In this document: positions 7,849-16,347 of the stretch, piece by piece
How the letters are laid out: the number at the start of each line of letters is the position of its first letter
How positions within the stretch are numbered: position 1 is the stretch's first letter
Source: DASVTR01 sp036387475
GTDB lineage: Bacteria > Acidobacteriota > Blastocatellia > Pyrinomonadales > Pyrinomonadaceae
DNA length: 64,000 nt
NCBI GenBank assembly: GCA_036387475.1
Contig: DASVTR010000014.1
Coordinates: forward strand, 51,999 to 115,998
Direction: 5' to 3'
Translations under genes and position numbers: made by a program
The notes under the pieces: model-generated
The model's database searches: none
Seen by the model: only the letters and a program-made list of their open reading frames with translations
What the model was told of the DNA's origin: nothing

Positions 7849-9276
7849 TCATTCTGCCCTTAAAGCTTCAATCGGGTCGAGCCTCGCGGCGCGCCACGCG
7901 GGCCAGAGGCCGCTGACGATGCCGACGCCGCTTGAGACGCCGACGCCGAGCACAGCCGACGTGATGCTGATTAGAAGCGGAAAGCCCATCAACAGCGAGA
8001 GCACGTAGGCGAGGCCGAAGCCCGTCAGCACGCCGATGGCTCCGCCGATGGCCGCGACCGTCACGGCTTCAATCAAAAATTGTTGGAGAATATCCACCTG
8101 GCGAGCGCCGATGGCCTTGCGTATGCCGATCTCCTTCGTCCGCTCTGTCACGGAGACGAGCATAATGTTCATCACAACGATGCCGCCGACGACAAGAGAG
8201 ATTGCTGCGACGCCAATCGTCACAAGATAGATGTTGGAGGTCGCGTTGCCGTAGATTTGAAGAAAGACATCCTGCGTCTCAAGAGCAAAGCCATCGTCCT
8301 CTTCGTTGAAGGTCTTACCCCGGCGATTGCGCATGATGGCGCGTACCTGGTCTTCGGCTTCTTCCAGATTTTCCGCCGCAGGGACTTGTACGTGAACGGC
8401 GATGGAATCGCGCGAGCCGTAAATTTTCTGGAAAGTCTCAAACGGCATAAAGACGAAGTTGTCGCGCGAGAAGCCGAAAATCTTTCCCTGCCTTTGCACG
8501 ACGCCAACGATTTCAAAAGAGCGACCGCCGACGCGCAATTCCTGCCCGACGGCTTTCTCCGGCGGCGCGCCACCGAAGACGTTTTCCAACACGTCAACGC
8601 CGATGACGCAGACCTCGCGCCCGGCGGCAGCCTCGCTGTCAGTCCATAAACGGCCCGCGTCAATGTTGAGCGCTTCGATGTCAAACATGACAAGCGCCAT
8701 TCCGCGCGTCGAGACTTCCTCACTCTTTTGGTCGCCGTGCTTGATTGTCTCGCGCGTATTGACAGCCATCCCGACACGCCAGCAGGCAGTGCAGAGCCGA
8801 CGAACGGCGTCTGCATCTTCGTTCGTCACGTCCTTCCGCTTGTTTGTTCTGATGAACTCTTCGCGCGAGGTGATAACCATTGGGCGCTTGGTCACTGTAA
8901 AGACGGTCGAGCCTTGCGAAGAGAAGGTGGAGGCAACTGTCTTGTCCAGCCCGTTGATGATTGTGACGACCGCGATGACGGCAGCGACGCCGACGACGAT
9001 GCCGACTAACGTCAGCGCCGTCCGCAGCTTGTTAGAGCGCAGGCTCGCAAACGCGACGCGGAACGATTCCCAGAGAGCGGAGATGCGCAGACGTGAAGAG
9101 GTGAGACGCGAAGATGCGGAAACGCGGGAGAGAGGAGATAAAGAAAGACTGGACGAAGAAAGACCGGGCGGCGCTGTGTTAGTTGCATCTGTCGCCGCGT
9201 CGCCGTGCCTGCGCGTCAACGCGTCACGGCCTTGCGCGTCTACGCGCCCCCTTCTTTCTTCATCTGATGCGCTCAT
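7849..9276 (-). CDS. MacB-like ABC transporter permease (FtsX family), copy 4, with heptad-encoded N-terminal extension
   Basis: 475 residues. The family core begins near residue 68 (WESFRVAFASLRSNK), so there are about 65 extra N-terminal residues compared with the other three copies. The extension is rich in Ser, Arg and Leu and is encoded by degenerate heptamers like those of the intergenic elements. No in-frame ATG, GTG or TTG exists closer to the core, and the ATG overlaps the end of the ATPase gene by 17 bases, so the extension is probably translated. The core has the usual first membrane segment, periplasmic domain, three C-terminal segments and PAWRAARLDPIEALRAE ending. Confidence 0.85.
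   Translation of the reverse strand: MSASDEERRGRVDAQGRDALTRRHGDAATDATNTAPPGLSSSSLSLSPLSRVSASSRLTSSRLRISALWESFRVAFASLRSNKLRTALTLVGIVVGVAAVIAVVTIINGLDKTVASTFSSQGSTVFTVTKRPMVITSREEFIRTNKRKDVTNEDADAVRRLCTACWRVGMAVNTRETIKHGDQKSEEVSTRGMALVMFDIEALNIDAGRLWTDSEAAAGREVCVIGVDVLENVFGGAPPEKAVGQELRVGGRSFEIVGVVQRQGKIFGFSRDNFVFMPFETFQKIYGSRDSIAVHVQVPAAENLEEAEDQVRAIMRNRRGKTFNEEDDGFALETQDVFLQIYGNATSNIYLVTIGVAAISLVVGGIVVMNIMLVSVTERTKEIGIRKAIGARQVDILQQFLIEAVTVAAIGGAIGVLTGFGLAYVLSLLMGFPLLISITSAVLGVGVSSGVGIVSGLWPAWRAARLDPIEALRAE
9085..9255. repeat. Heptad-repeat block inside a coding region
   Basis: On the plus strand 9085-9130 reads as degenerate heptamers around GACGCGA/GAGGTGA. 9183-9250 reads as related units on the opposite strand (GCGTCAA, CGCGTCA, GCGCGTC). 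Arms are only partly complementary. The block matches the organisation of the intergenic elements but lies in frame in the N-terminus of the permease at 7849-9276. Confidence 0.55.
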
Positions 9277-10024
9277 CTTTCTCTATCTGCCCGTCGCGAA
9301 TCGAGATGACGCGGTGTGCGCGGGCGGCGATGTCCTGTTCGTGTGTGACGACGATGATCGTGTTGCCTTCGGCGTGCAGCTTCTCGAAGAGGTTCATGAT
9401 TTCGTGGCTGGTGTGCGTGTCGAGAGCGCCGGTCGGCTCATCCGCCAGCAGGATGCTGGGATGATTGACGAGGGCGCGGGCGATGGCGACGCGCTGGCGC
9501 TGTCCGCCAGAGAGTTCGTTGGGCTTGTGCATCATACGGTCTGTGAGGTCAACCGCCGCGAGCGACCGTTTAGCCTTCTCATGACGCTCGGCTGCCGAGA
9601 CTCCGGCGTAGATGAGCGGCAACTCGACATTGTGCAAGCTGGTCGCACGCGCCAGCAAATTAAAGGTCTGAAAGACGAAGCCGACTTCCTGATTACGAAT
9701 CCGCGCCAGTTCGTCGTCGTCCATTTCCGCGACCTGCTTGCCGTTAATCCAGTACTGTCCTTTGGTCGGCGTATCGAGGCAACCGATCAAATTCATCAAC
9801 GTTGATTTGCCTGAACCGGATGGGCCAATGATGGCTAAGTATTCACCCTTTTGCACGTCAAACGAGACGCCGTGCAGCGCGTGTACCTCTTCCGTGCCCA
9901 TCACGTAGGTCTTCCAGATGTCGCGCATAGAGATGAGAGAGGCGGGCACGGCGTCGCGCGCCAGCAATTCGCCGCGTCCGATGATCTCGTCCTGCGTCGG
10001 ACTCAAGAGTGTTGCTTCGCTCAT
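9260..10024 (-). CDS. MacB/LolD-type ABC transporter ATP-binding protein
   Basis: 254 residues. After about 30 extra N-terminal residues comes a complete ABC ATPase: Walker A GPSGSGKST, Q-loop FVFQTFNLL, signature LSGGQRQRVA, Walker B ILLADEPTGALDT and switch histidine in VVTHEQD. This is the MacB/LolD subfamily, which powers FtsX-like permeases by mechanotransmission rather than classical substrate passage. It lies 3 bases after the adaptor gene and overlaps permease copy 4 by 17 bases. It is the only ATPase for four permeases in the cluster. Confidence 0.93.
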   Translation of the reverse strand: MSEATLLSPTQDEIIGRGELLARDAVPASLISMRDIWKTYVMGTEEVHALHGVSFDVQKGEYLAIIGPSGSGKSTLMNLIGCLDTPTKGQYWINGKQVAEMDDDELARIRNQEVGFVFQTFNLLARATSLHNVELPLIYAGVSAAERHEKAKRSLAAVDLTDRMMHKPNELSGGQRQRVAIARALVNHPSILLADEPTGALDTHTSHEIMNLFEKLHAEGNTIIVVTHEQDIAARAHRVISIRDGQIEKDERIR

Positions 10025-10027
10025 CTT

Positions 10028-11587
10028 CTACTTCTCGCTCGCATTGGCGTTGTCGCCGGGTCTACGCACCTGTCGCTTAACGGTGGTGTCGTCTTTCAAG
10101 GTCTTCAAGACACGACTCGGCCCGGTGATGATTTCCATGCCGGGCTGTACGCCTTGCAGAATTTGTATGTCGGATTCGCCGGTAATGCCCGTTGTGACCT
10201 CAACGAACTTGACCTTATTACCTTCGAGCACGTAGACACCCTTAATGTCTTTGGGCTTTTCGCCCGGCGAGGCTTGCGGCTGCGGTGCATTGGGCGGCGC
10301 GGCGGGAGAAGCCCCCGGTGTGGGCGACTTCTCGACGATGGCCTGCAAGGGAACGGCGATGGCATCGGGCACGACTTTCGTCGTAATCGTCGCCGTCGCG
10401 GACATTCCCGGCTTCAATCCGTCGTGAATGTCCTTAGGCAGATTATCAAGGCGGATGACGACACGAAATTCTTTGGCTTCCTGCACGTTAATCTGTGTGG
10501 AGAGGCCGCCCTGCGTCGCAGACTTACCGACGGCCAGCGGCGTCTTCTGAACCACCGTGCCCTGAACTTCACGCTCCTGGAAGGCATCAACCTTGACCTT
10601 CACGGGTTGATTCACTTCGACGTTGGCAATCTCCGTTTCGTCAACCTTCACTTCGACATTGACGGCGGACATGTCTGCAATGGTCATCAGCGCCGTGGTC
10701 GAGAGACCGGCGACGGCGAAAGTTCCGACCTTAGAGGGAATGTCCGCGACCACGCCGTTTAAGGGAGCGCGCGTAATCGTCTTATCGCTCTGGCTTGATT
10801 GGCCGCGCAGGATTGCTGCCTGCTGGTTGGCACGCGATTCCGAAGAGGCGACGCCAGCCTGCGCGCGCTGGACGCTGATGCGAGCCTCGCGCACGGCGAC
10901 ACGCTGCTGGTTGGCGCGAGCGATGGCTTCCTGCACGCCGATGCGCTGCGCTTCGAGATTGGCCTGCGCTGTGCGTAGGGCGACCTGGGCCTGCTCAAAG
11001 CGGTCGCGCGCAGCATCGTACTCCGAGCGCGAAGCGACGCCTGATTCGACCAACTCTGTCGAGCGCTTTAATTCGCGTTGCGCCGTATTGAGGTCAACCT
11101 TCGCGCGGTCAACGTTGGTCTGCGAAGAGATAACCTGCTGGCGCGCCTGTGCGACTGAAGCCTCGGCAACGGTCAAAGCCTGCTGTGCCTGCGCGACGCT
11201 GTTCTGTGCGGCCAAGACTTGCGTGCGCGCGTTCTGCACATCGCTGATGGCGGCCTGCGCGGCTGCCGCCTGCGCCTGCTGATTGGATTGCAACTGCGTC
11301 GGGTCAAGACGGACGAGCGCCTGTCCCTTCGTCACCATCTCGCCTTCCTTGACGTAAATCTCTTCGATGCGGCCCTGCACTTCGCTCGTCAGGTTGATAA
11401 ATTGTATGGGTCGAATCTCGCCGGAGGCGGTGACGGTCGAGCGCAGTTCTTTACGCACCTCGACCTTCACGGTCGTCACTTCGGGCACGTCCTTGCCGCG
11501 CGCCAGAATGCTGATAACGATAATGATTCCGAGCACGGCGACCGCCGCGACGATAATGATAATCTTTCTTTTCCTACTCAAAGCCAT
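10028..11587 (-). CDS. MacA-like periplasmic adaptor (HlyD/membrane fusion protein)
   Basis: 519 residues. N-terminal membrane anchor (about 7-28), lipoyl-like half motif near KEGEMVTKGQALVRLDP (about 77-93), a long alpha-helical hairpin rich in Ala/Gln/Arg (about 95-265), second lipoyl half and beta-barrel domains, then a Pro/Ala-rich linker near residues 425-455. The length exceeds E. coli MacA (about 370) mainly because of the long hairpin and this linker. GAGGAAG precedes the ATG. As the first gene of the cluster it should link the inner-membrane permeases to an outer-membrane channel; no TolC gene is adjacent. Confidence 0.9.
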   Translation of the reverse strand: MALSRKRKIIIIVAAVAVLGIIIVISILARGKDVPEVTTVKVEVRKELRSTVTASGEIRPIQFINLTSEVQGRIEEIYVKEGEMVTKGQALVRLDPTQLQSNQQAQAAAAQAAISDVQNARTQVLAAQNSVAQAQQALTVAEASVAQARQQVISSQTNVDRAKVDLNTAQRELKRSTELVESGVASRSEYDAARDRFEQAQVALRTAQANLEAQRIGVQEAIARANQQRVAVREARISVQRAQAGVASSESRANQQAAILRGQSSQSDKTITRAPLNGVVADIPSKVGTFAVAGLSTTALMTIADMSAVNVEVKVDETEIANVEVNQPVKVKVDAFQEREVQGTVVQKTPLAVGKSATQGGLSTQINVQEAKEFRVVIRLDNLPKDIHDGLKPGMSATATITTKVVPDAIAVPLQAIVEKSPTPGASPAAPPNAPQPQASPGEKPKDIKGVYVLEGNKVKFVEVTTGITGESDIQILQGVQPGMEIITGPSRVLKTLKDDTTVKRQVRRPGDNANASEK

Positions 11588-11970
11588 CTGAATACTTCCT
11601 CAACAGTAAGGGGATACAAAACAGTCGGGCCAGACATTAAACTTAACACAACTCGGCGGCAGATTGATAAGGCCACTTTGTGCCAGCAAAGCTTCTACGT
11701 TAAAAAAGCGCTGGCAGTTTCACGGAAAGGCAGAAGTCAGGAGTCAGGAGTCAGAAGCCAGAAGAAAAGAAAAACAAAATAACAGCGGGTTGCCGCTGAT
11801 TGTTCTGAATTCTGAATTCTGGATTCCGGCGATGGTGATTGTCCCGTTCGTTGATTTCGCGCTACAATACGTGGCGTTTCTCGCGCGAGCGGCGGCGGCG
11901 CTCTCGGCCAGCTAGTTGTGCGCCCGTCCGGTTCTTCCACATCAAGTTAAATCGCACGAGGGGAAAGCTT
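11588..11970. other. Divergent intergenic region containing HPE5
   Basis: 383 bases between the start of the adaptor gene (minus strand) and the zinc-ribbon FHA gene (plus strand). It must hold promoters for both directions. HPE5 occupies the middle. No convincing -35/-10 pair was found by eye on either strand. Confidence 0.6.
11730..11827. repeat. HPE5, heptad-palindrome element (GGAGTCA type)
   Basis: Left arm 11730-11770 is AGGAGTC/AGAAGCC heptamers. Right arm 11802-11827 is TCTGAAT heptamers and pairs imperfectly (18 of 24 counted). The spacer has an inner hairpin, CAGCGG-GTTG-CCGCTG (11783-11798), like HPE4. This is the one element lying between divergent genes, so it cannot be a terminator of either. 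Confidence 0.75.
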
Positions 11971-12552
11971 ATGACCACCTGCGAGAGGTGCAGTACGGAC
12001 AATCTTGAAGGGTCGCAATATTGCGACGAGTGCGGTGCTCCATTGAGTTGGCTTGCGCGCTCAAAGAAGCCTGCCGAGACGGGGAACTCCGGTAGTACAA
12101 CCGACAGCAAAAAGATGGCGGAGGCAGCCGTCGCGCTCAGTCAGCAATCAGAGGCGGTCGCGCCGCAAGCCGCACCGGCTTACGCCGTCTCCTCTGCGTC
12201 GCTGGCGCTGATGGAGGGCGCACACGCCCGGCTGGTTATCGAACGCGGGCGTTCCGCCGGTAAACAGTTTCCCTTGAGCGACGACGAATCGCAGATCGGG
12301 CGTTGGGATGCAGACGGCGGTATCTTCCCTGACGTTGATTTGGATGCAGACGACCCGGAGGCGAAAGTCTCGCGGCGGCATGCGCGGATTATGCGGCGCG
12401 ACGAGCAGTATTTTATAGAAGACCTGGGTTCGACCAACGGCACTTTCATCAATCGCGGCAGGCGGCTTTTGCCAGGCGATAGACAACCCCTGCGCGACGG
12501 CGACGAGATTATCGTCGGCAAAACATTTTTGCGTTTTCATATAGTCAAATAA
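11971..12552 (+). CDS. Zinc-ribbon and FHA-domain protein
   Basis: 193 residues from the ATG at 11971, preceded by GAGGGG at good spacing; upstream in-frame codons have no such signal. Residues 3-24 form a double-CxxC zinc ribbon (CERC...CDEC). A Ser/Ala/Gln-rich linker follows, then a C-terminal FHA domain (about 85-190) with the expected IGR, VSRRHARI and DLGSTNGTFIN motifs. FHA domains bind phosphothreonine, so the likely partner is the downstream kinase. It opens a plus-strand signalling cluster. Confidence 0.88.
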   Translation: MTTCERCSTDNLEGSQYCDECGAPLSWLARSKKPAETGNSGSTTDSKKMAEAAVALSQQSEAVAPQAAPAYAVSSASLALMEGAHARLVIERGRSAGKQFPLSDDESQIGRWDADGGIFPDVDLDADDPEAKVSRRHARIMRRDEQYFIEDLGSTNGTFINRGRRLLPGDRQPLRDGDEIIVGKTFLRFHIVK

Positions 12553-12665
12553 GAAAGGCACGCGTCGGTAGCTCTACTGTAACGCGACTGGCGCGAGTGT
12601 GTTTCCCCTAAGGGCGCTCACCCTGACCCGTTCCGTGTGAGACGCCACAAGGTATATCGAGCAAG

Positions 12666-14552
12666 ATGTCTTTCTGCCATCAATGTGGCGCGAAGGTTGC
12701 GCCGGATGATCCATACTGCGGCAACTGCGGGGCGGTGCAACGACACGGCGCGGCGGGCGGAAGCGCCACTGTCGTTGCCAGCGTTGATAGCGGTGCTGCC
12801 GTCTATCCTGAGCCTTCCGCTGCCCAACTGGAAGATACAGAGACACCCGACGCGCCTGCCGTTGACAAGGCCGCCGACGCTGAAGCCGCGAGCGTAGATG
12901 CTCAGAAGAGCGCAGACGCAGCAGAAGCAAACCCCGCCAGCGAAGAAGCTAAGAGCCGCGTAGACGAATCAAGCGTTGATGCAGCAAGCGTTGATTCAAC
13001 AGGCGACGAAGACGCAGGAGCTTTGTCTGCTACTGCCGAGCGTGCGCCGAATTTGAATGAGACGTTCGCGCCTGGAAACGGAAGTGCGCGCGCCGTTGAA
13101 AAGTCAACTGGCGAAGTCGGGCAGAAGAGTGAGACGCCCGGCGTCGTTCCGCCGACCGCACGCGCCGGAGCAACCGGCGGGCGACAGGCGACAAGCAAGC
13201 AACTAGAGGCCGGGACGCTCTTGAACGGGCGCTACGAGATCGTGCGGCGTATCGGTGGCGGCGGGATGGGCGCTGTCTATCTGGCGAAAGACCATCATCT
13301 GGGCGATGCGCCGCGCGCCGTCAAGGAGATGGTCGAAGCCCACATTGACGACGCACAGCACGAGAAAGCCATCGGCGATTTCAAACGCGAGTCGCTCCTT
13401 TTGACTTCTTTAGAGCATCCTTCGATCCCGACCATCTACGATTACTTTTACGACGATGCTGCCGGGCGCTTCTATCTGGTGATGAAATACATCTCAGGCG
13501 GCGATTTCGCAGCGCGCCTGCGCAATGCGCCCGGCGGACGCATTGACGAGAAAACCGTCACGGATTGGGGCGTGCAGATTGCGGACGTGCTCGACTACCT
13601 GCACAAACGTCCCAAGTCAATTATCTACCGCGACCTCAAACCGGCGAACCTGATGATAGACGGCAATTCGGGCCGCGTGATGTTGATTGATTTCGGAATC
13701 GCGCGCTGGGTGACGCCGCAGGAGAAGGGCGTGACGGCTGTGGGCACAATGGGCTACGCGCCACCCGAACTCTTTAGCGGTAAGGTCGAGCCGCGCTCGG
13801 ATATTTATTCTTTAGGCGCGACGATGTTTCATCTCCTGACCGGCTCTGACCCTCAGGACAATCCGCTCCTGATTTTTGACTTTACAAAGAACCCGCGCCC
13901 GCGCCAGATTAATCCGGCCATCTCAAACGAGATGGAGCGCATTCTAATGCGGGCGGTCGAGTACAAGCCCGAAGGGCGCTTTCGTTCGGCTGCCGAGATG
14001 CGTGAAGCATTGATGGCCCATCTTGAAAGATTGCGTGCGGGCGATGTCAGCTACGGCGCGACCGCTGCGCACAATCTGGGCGGAGAAACGATTCAAACCG
14101 AGATGGTCTTCTGCGGTTTCTGCGGAGGCCGCATCGCAGCAGACGATGTGTTCTGCGCACACTGCGGAGCGAAGCAACCGCTCGTCGGCGTCGGCTCAAG
14201 CGCGGCGCTGCGCACAGCACGCGCCACCGCCCGCCTGATCGTCGCCGGGACGACAGAACTGGACGTTTCCTTTCATCTTCAGAAAGAGGATAATCTGGTC
14301 GGGCGCTCCGACCCGCACTCGAATATTTTCCCCGAAGTTGACCTCTCGAAGTTTGACCCCGAAACTAAGGTCTCGCGCCGACACGCACGTATCTGGCGCA
14401 AGGGCGATCAGTTTTTGATTGAAGATTTAAACTCGGTCAACGGAACGGTAATTAACGACGCAATCCGGCTCGCACCCAGACAGCCGCGCGTCCTCGAAAG
14501 CGGAGACAAACTCCGCGTCGGCGAAACTACGCTCCATTTTTTAGTAGGATGA
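12666..14552 (+). CDS. Ser/Thr protein kinase with two zinc ribbons and C-terminal FHA domain
   Basis: 628 residues. Zinc ribbon 1 (residues 4-25, CHQC...CGNC) is followed by an acidic Ala/Ser-rich linker (about 35-180). The kinase domain (about 187-460) has a Gly-rich loop IGGGGMGAVY, the AVK lysine near 218, the catalytic motif YRDLKPAN near 321 (Tyr in place of the usual His of HRD) and DFGIAR near 341. Zinc ribbon 2 (480-505, CGFC...CAHC) comes next, and the FHA domain (about 520-628) has SRRHARI and DLNSVNGT. No extracellular sensor or membrane segment is seen, so it is cytoplasmic. The FHA module may read its own or partner phosphorylation. Confidence 0.92.
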   Translation: MSFCHQCGAKVAPDDPYCGNCGAVQRHGAAGGSATVVASVDSGAAVYPEPSAAQLEDTETPDAPAVDKAADAEAASVDAQKSADAAEANPASEEAKSRVDESSVDAASVDSTGDEDAGALSATAERAPNLNETFAPGNGSARAVEKSTGEVGQKSETPGVVPPTARAGATGGRQATSKQLEAGTLLNGRYEIVRRIGGGGMGAVYLAKDHHLGDAPRAVKEMVEAHIDDAQHEKAIGDFKRESLLLTSLEHPSIPTIYDYFYDDAAGRFYLVMKYISGGDFAARLRNAPGGRIDEKTVTDWGVQIADVLDYLHKRPKSIIYRDLKPANLMIDGNSGRVMLIDFGIARWVTPQEKGVTAVGTMGYAPPELFSGKVEPRSDIYSLGATMFHLLTGSDPQDNPLLIFDFTKNPRPRQINPAISNEMERILMRAVEYKPEGRFRSAAEMREALMAHLERLRAGDVSYGATAAHNLGGETIQTEMVFCGFCGGRIAADDVFCAHCGAKQPLVGVGSSAALRTARATARLIVAGTTELDVSFHLQKEDNLVGRSDPHSNIFPEVDLSKFDPETKVSRRHARIWRKGDQFLIEDLNSVNGTVINDAIRLAPRQPRVLESGDKLRVGETTLHFLVG

Positions 14553-14555
14553 CGG

Positions 14556-14627
14556 CAGTGGTCAGTGGTCGGTGGTCAGTAAGACACTGGTTGCAACTAA
14601 TCACTGACCACCGACCACTGACCACTG
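14556..14627. repeat. HPE6, perfect 25-bp heptad palindrome (GTGGTCA type)
   Basis: Left arm 14556-14580 and right arm 14603-14627 are perfect reverse complements over 25 bases, each made of CAGTGGT/CGGTGGT heptamers. The 22-base spacer contains GTTGCAAC. The element fills the 78-base gap between the kinase stop and the RDD start. HPE20, 47 kb away, uses the same core. Confidence 0.92.
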
Positions 14628-14630
14628 TTT

Positions 14631-15167
14631 ATGACTGCAAGAGTGGAAACGACACCGCCGCTTCTTCAAACCGGCCCGCAGGCGCGGGCCACAGAGATGC
14701 AGGCTTACCTTGAGAGGTATCGCGCGCCCTTTTCTTTGCGCTGCGGTGCGCTGTTGATTGATTACATTATCCTGGCGATTATCGTTGCGTTCTTCACGCT
14801 CATGTCTCGTCCCGCGGCGGGCAGCATGCGTTCCACCGGAAGCGCTGCCGAGTCGTTTGGGATGATTATTGCGCTGGCAATGTTGGTGTTGAATTTCGGC
14901 GTGCTGGCGGCGTGGCGTGGGCAGACGCTCGGCAAGTGGGCCACCGGACTACGCATTGAAAGCAAAGAGGGTGGTTCTGTAGATTGGTGGCGCGTGCTGT
15001 TGCGCCATTTTCTGGGCTATCCGCTCTCGCTTCTCACCCTGGGACTCGGATTTCTCGTCGCAGCCTTCAACGCGCAGGGTCGCGCGCTGCATGATTTGAT
15101 TGCCGGAACGATAGTCGTGCGCGATGCCGGGCAGCGTCGCGCGCGTAGCCGCAGGTCTCTCCGTTAA
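14631..15167 (+). CDS. RDD-family membrane protein
   Basis: 178 residues. The Arg-Asp-Asp style motifs of the RDD family are visible: RCGALLIDYIIL (about 37-48) begins the first membrane segment, a second segment lies near 80-97 followed by GQTLGKWATGLRI, and a third near 125-145 before GRALHDLIAGTIVV. The function is generally unknown, with some members linked to ion transport. The ATG comes three bases after the HPE6 right arm with no Shine-Dalgarno sequence. Its position between FHA genes suggests a membrane partner of the signalling cluster. Confidence 0.85.
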   Translation: MTARVETTPPLLQTGPQARATEMQAYLERYRAPFSLRCGALLIDYIILAIIVAFFTLMSRPAAGSMRSTGSAAESFGMIIALAMLVLNFGVLAAWRGQTLGKWATGLRIESKEGGSVDWWRVLLRHFLGYPLSLLTLGLGFLVAAFNAQGRALHDLIAGTIVVRDAGQRRARSRRSLR

Positions 15168-15198
15168 AGTTTTTTCGAGTCTGCCGGGAAGAGGTGAG

Positions 15199-16260
15199 AT
15201 GGTCAGCAGTTGTCCTAATTGCGGAGTTGTGACGCCACCGGAAGCGCGTTTCTGCCGCCACTGCGGCGCGCCGCTGCGGACGGGCAGAACCCTTGGCGGC
15301 AATGATACTGTCTCGCCGCTCGCCCAAACCGTTCCGCTCTCCGGCGAAGGATTCACCACCAGCAGCCTCAGCACAGACGAGACGGGCCGCCCCGCGCCCG
15401 AAACCAAACGCGTCGGCCAGGCCGAGATAAAGCATCTGCTTCGCCACACACGCTTTGAGTCTACGCCCGACAGCAAAAATGATGGAGACGGAAGCGCCAC
15501 CCTCAATTCTGATTATGCAGCGCCGCAAACCGGCGAGCTAACGGAAAAGACGCCCGCTACTGCTGCCGCGCTCGCTTATTCGGCTGAGCGTGCTTCGGCC
15601 ATCAGTCGCCCGCGCCGTCTCTGGCCGACGATGGCGGTTGTGCTTTTGCTCGCAACGCTCTCCGCCGCGCTGCTGGCCTACTATTTTCTACGGCAGCGCC
15701 AACCATCAAACGCCGTCGAATTGACGAGTGAGGCAAATAGTAATCAGACGACGGAATCGGTCAACACAAATACTCCTGCTGAGCAAGCGGGCGTGAGCAG
15801 TGTTGAGCCGTCGCCGGAAGAAACGCCGCAGCCGTCGCCCGCGCCGAGTGCCAGCGTCGAACGGACGCGCGACGCGCGCGTGCAGCAGGAGCAGCGAGAG
15901 AGCGCGACCGCCACGCCAGCGCCCGCAGGCGCTTCGACGCCGCTAACGCCGACGCCGACGCCCGTTGCTGCGCAGACGACCCCGGCACAAACTGCGCCGT
16001 CGCCGCAGACTACGCCTGCTACTGCCAACAGCAACAACAGCGTTACGCAGGCGGCGCAAGCCAGTTCGGATGATTTCTATTTTCAGGCCGTCAATCTAGT
16101 CAACGGGCGTCATCCGCGCACTATGCCGCGCGCCGAACTGCTCCGGGCGTTACAATTATTTCAGAACGTCCGAAGCGGCACGCACGCCGCAGACGCCAGA
16201 AGACAGGCGGCTCAACTCGTCAGAGAGCTTGACCGTCTTAACAAACAATCGCAACGTTAA
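15199..16260 (+). CDS. Zinc-ribbon membrane protein with Ser/Thr/Pro-rich exterior region
   Basis: 353 residues from the ATG at 15199, preceded by GGAAGAGGTGAG; this start places the zinc ribbon (CPNC...CRHC) at residues 5-25, as in the other ribbon proteins here. A single membrane segment lies near 143-163 after an Arg-rich stretch, so the N-terminus is cytoplasmic. About 120 residues of Thr/Pro/Ser/Gln low complexity follow, and a helical C-terminal domain of about 60 residues that I do not recognise. It may be a target of the kinase at 12666-14552, inferred from context only. Confidence 0.8.
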   Translation: MVSSCPNCGVVTPPEARFCRHCGAPLRTGRTLGGNDTVSPLAQTVPLSGEGFTTSSLSTDETGRPAPETKRVGQAEIKHLLRHTRFESTPDSKNDGDGSATLNSDYAAPQTGELTEKTPATAAALAYSAERASAISRPRRLWPTMAVVLLLATLSAALLAYYFLRQRQPSNAVELTSEANSNQTTESVNTNTPAEQAGVSSVEPSPEETPQPSPAPSASVERTRDARVQQEQRESATATPAPAGASTPLTPTPTPVAAQTTPAQTAPSPQTTPATANSNNSVTQAAQASSDDFYFQAVNLVNGRHPRTMPRAELLRALQLFQNVRSGTHAADARRQAAQLVRELDRLNKQSQR

Positions 16261-16264
16261 GATC

Positions 16265-16347
16265 GAGTTTTCAGTTTTCGGTTTTCAGTTTTGAGTTTAA
16301 ATCAAACTCTGAGCTGAAAACTGAAAACTAAAAACTGAAAACTGAAC
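16265..16347. repeat. HPE7, heptad-palindrome element (CTGAAAA type)
   Basis: Left arm 16265-16298 (TTTTCAG/TTTTCGG units) pairs with right arm 16304-16347 (ACTGAAA/ACTAAAA units), with one extra heptamer on the right. The loop is only about five bases. The right arm ends at the base before the ATG of the next gene. The unit type is shared with HPE1. Confidence 0.87.

Noticed and set aside
8459..9805. 448-codon plus-strand open frame across permease copy 4 and the ATPase
   Set aside because: Antisense to two confident ABC genes, crossing their junction; no domain or start signal.
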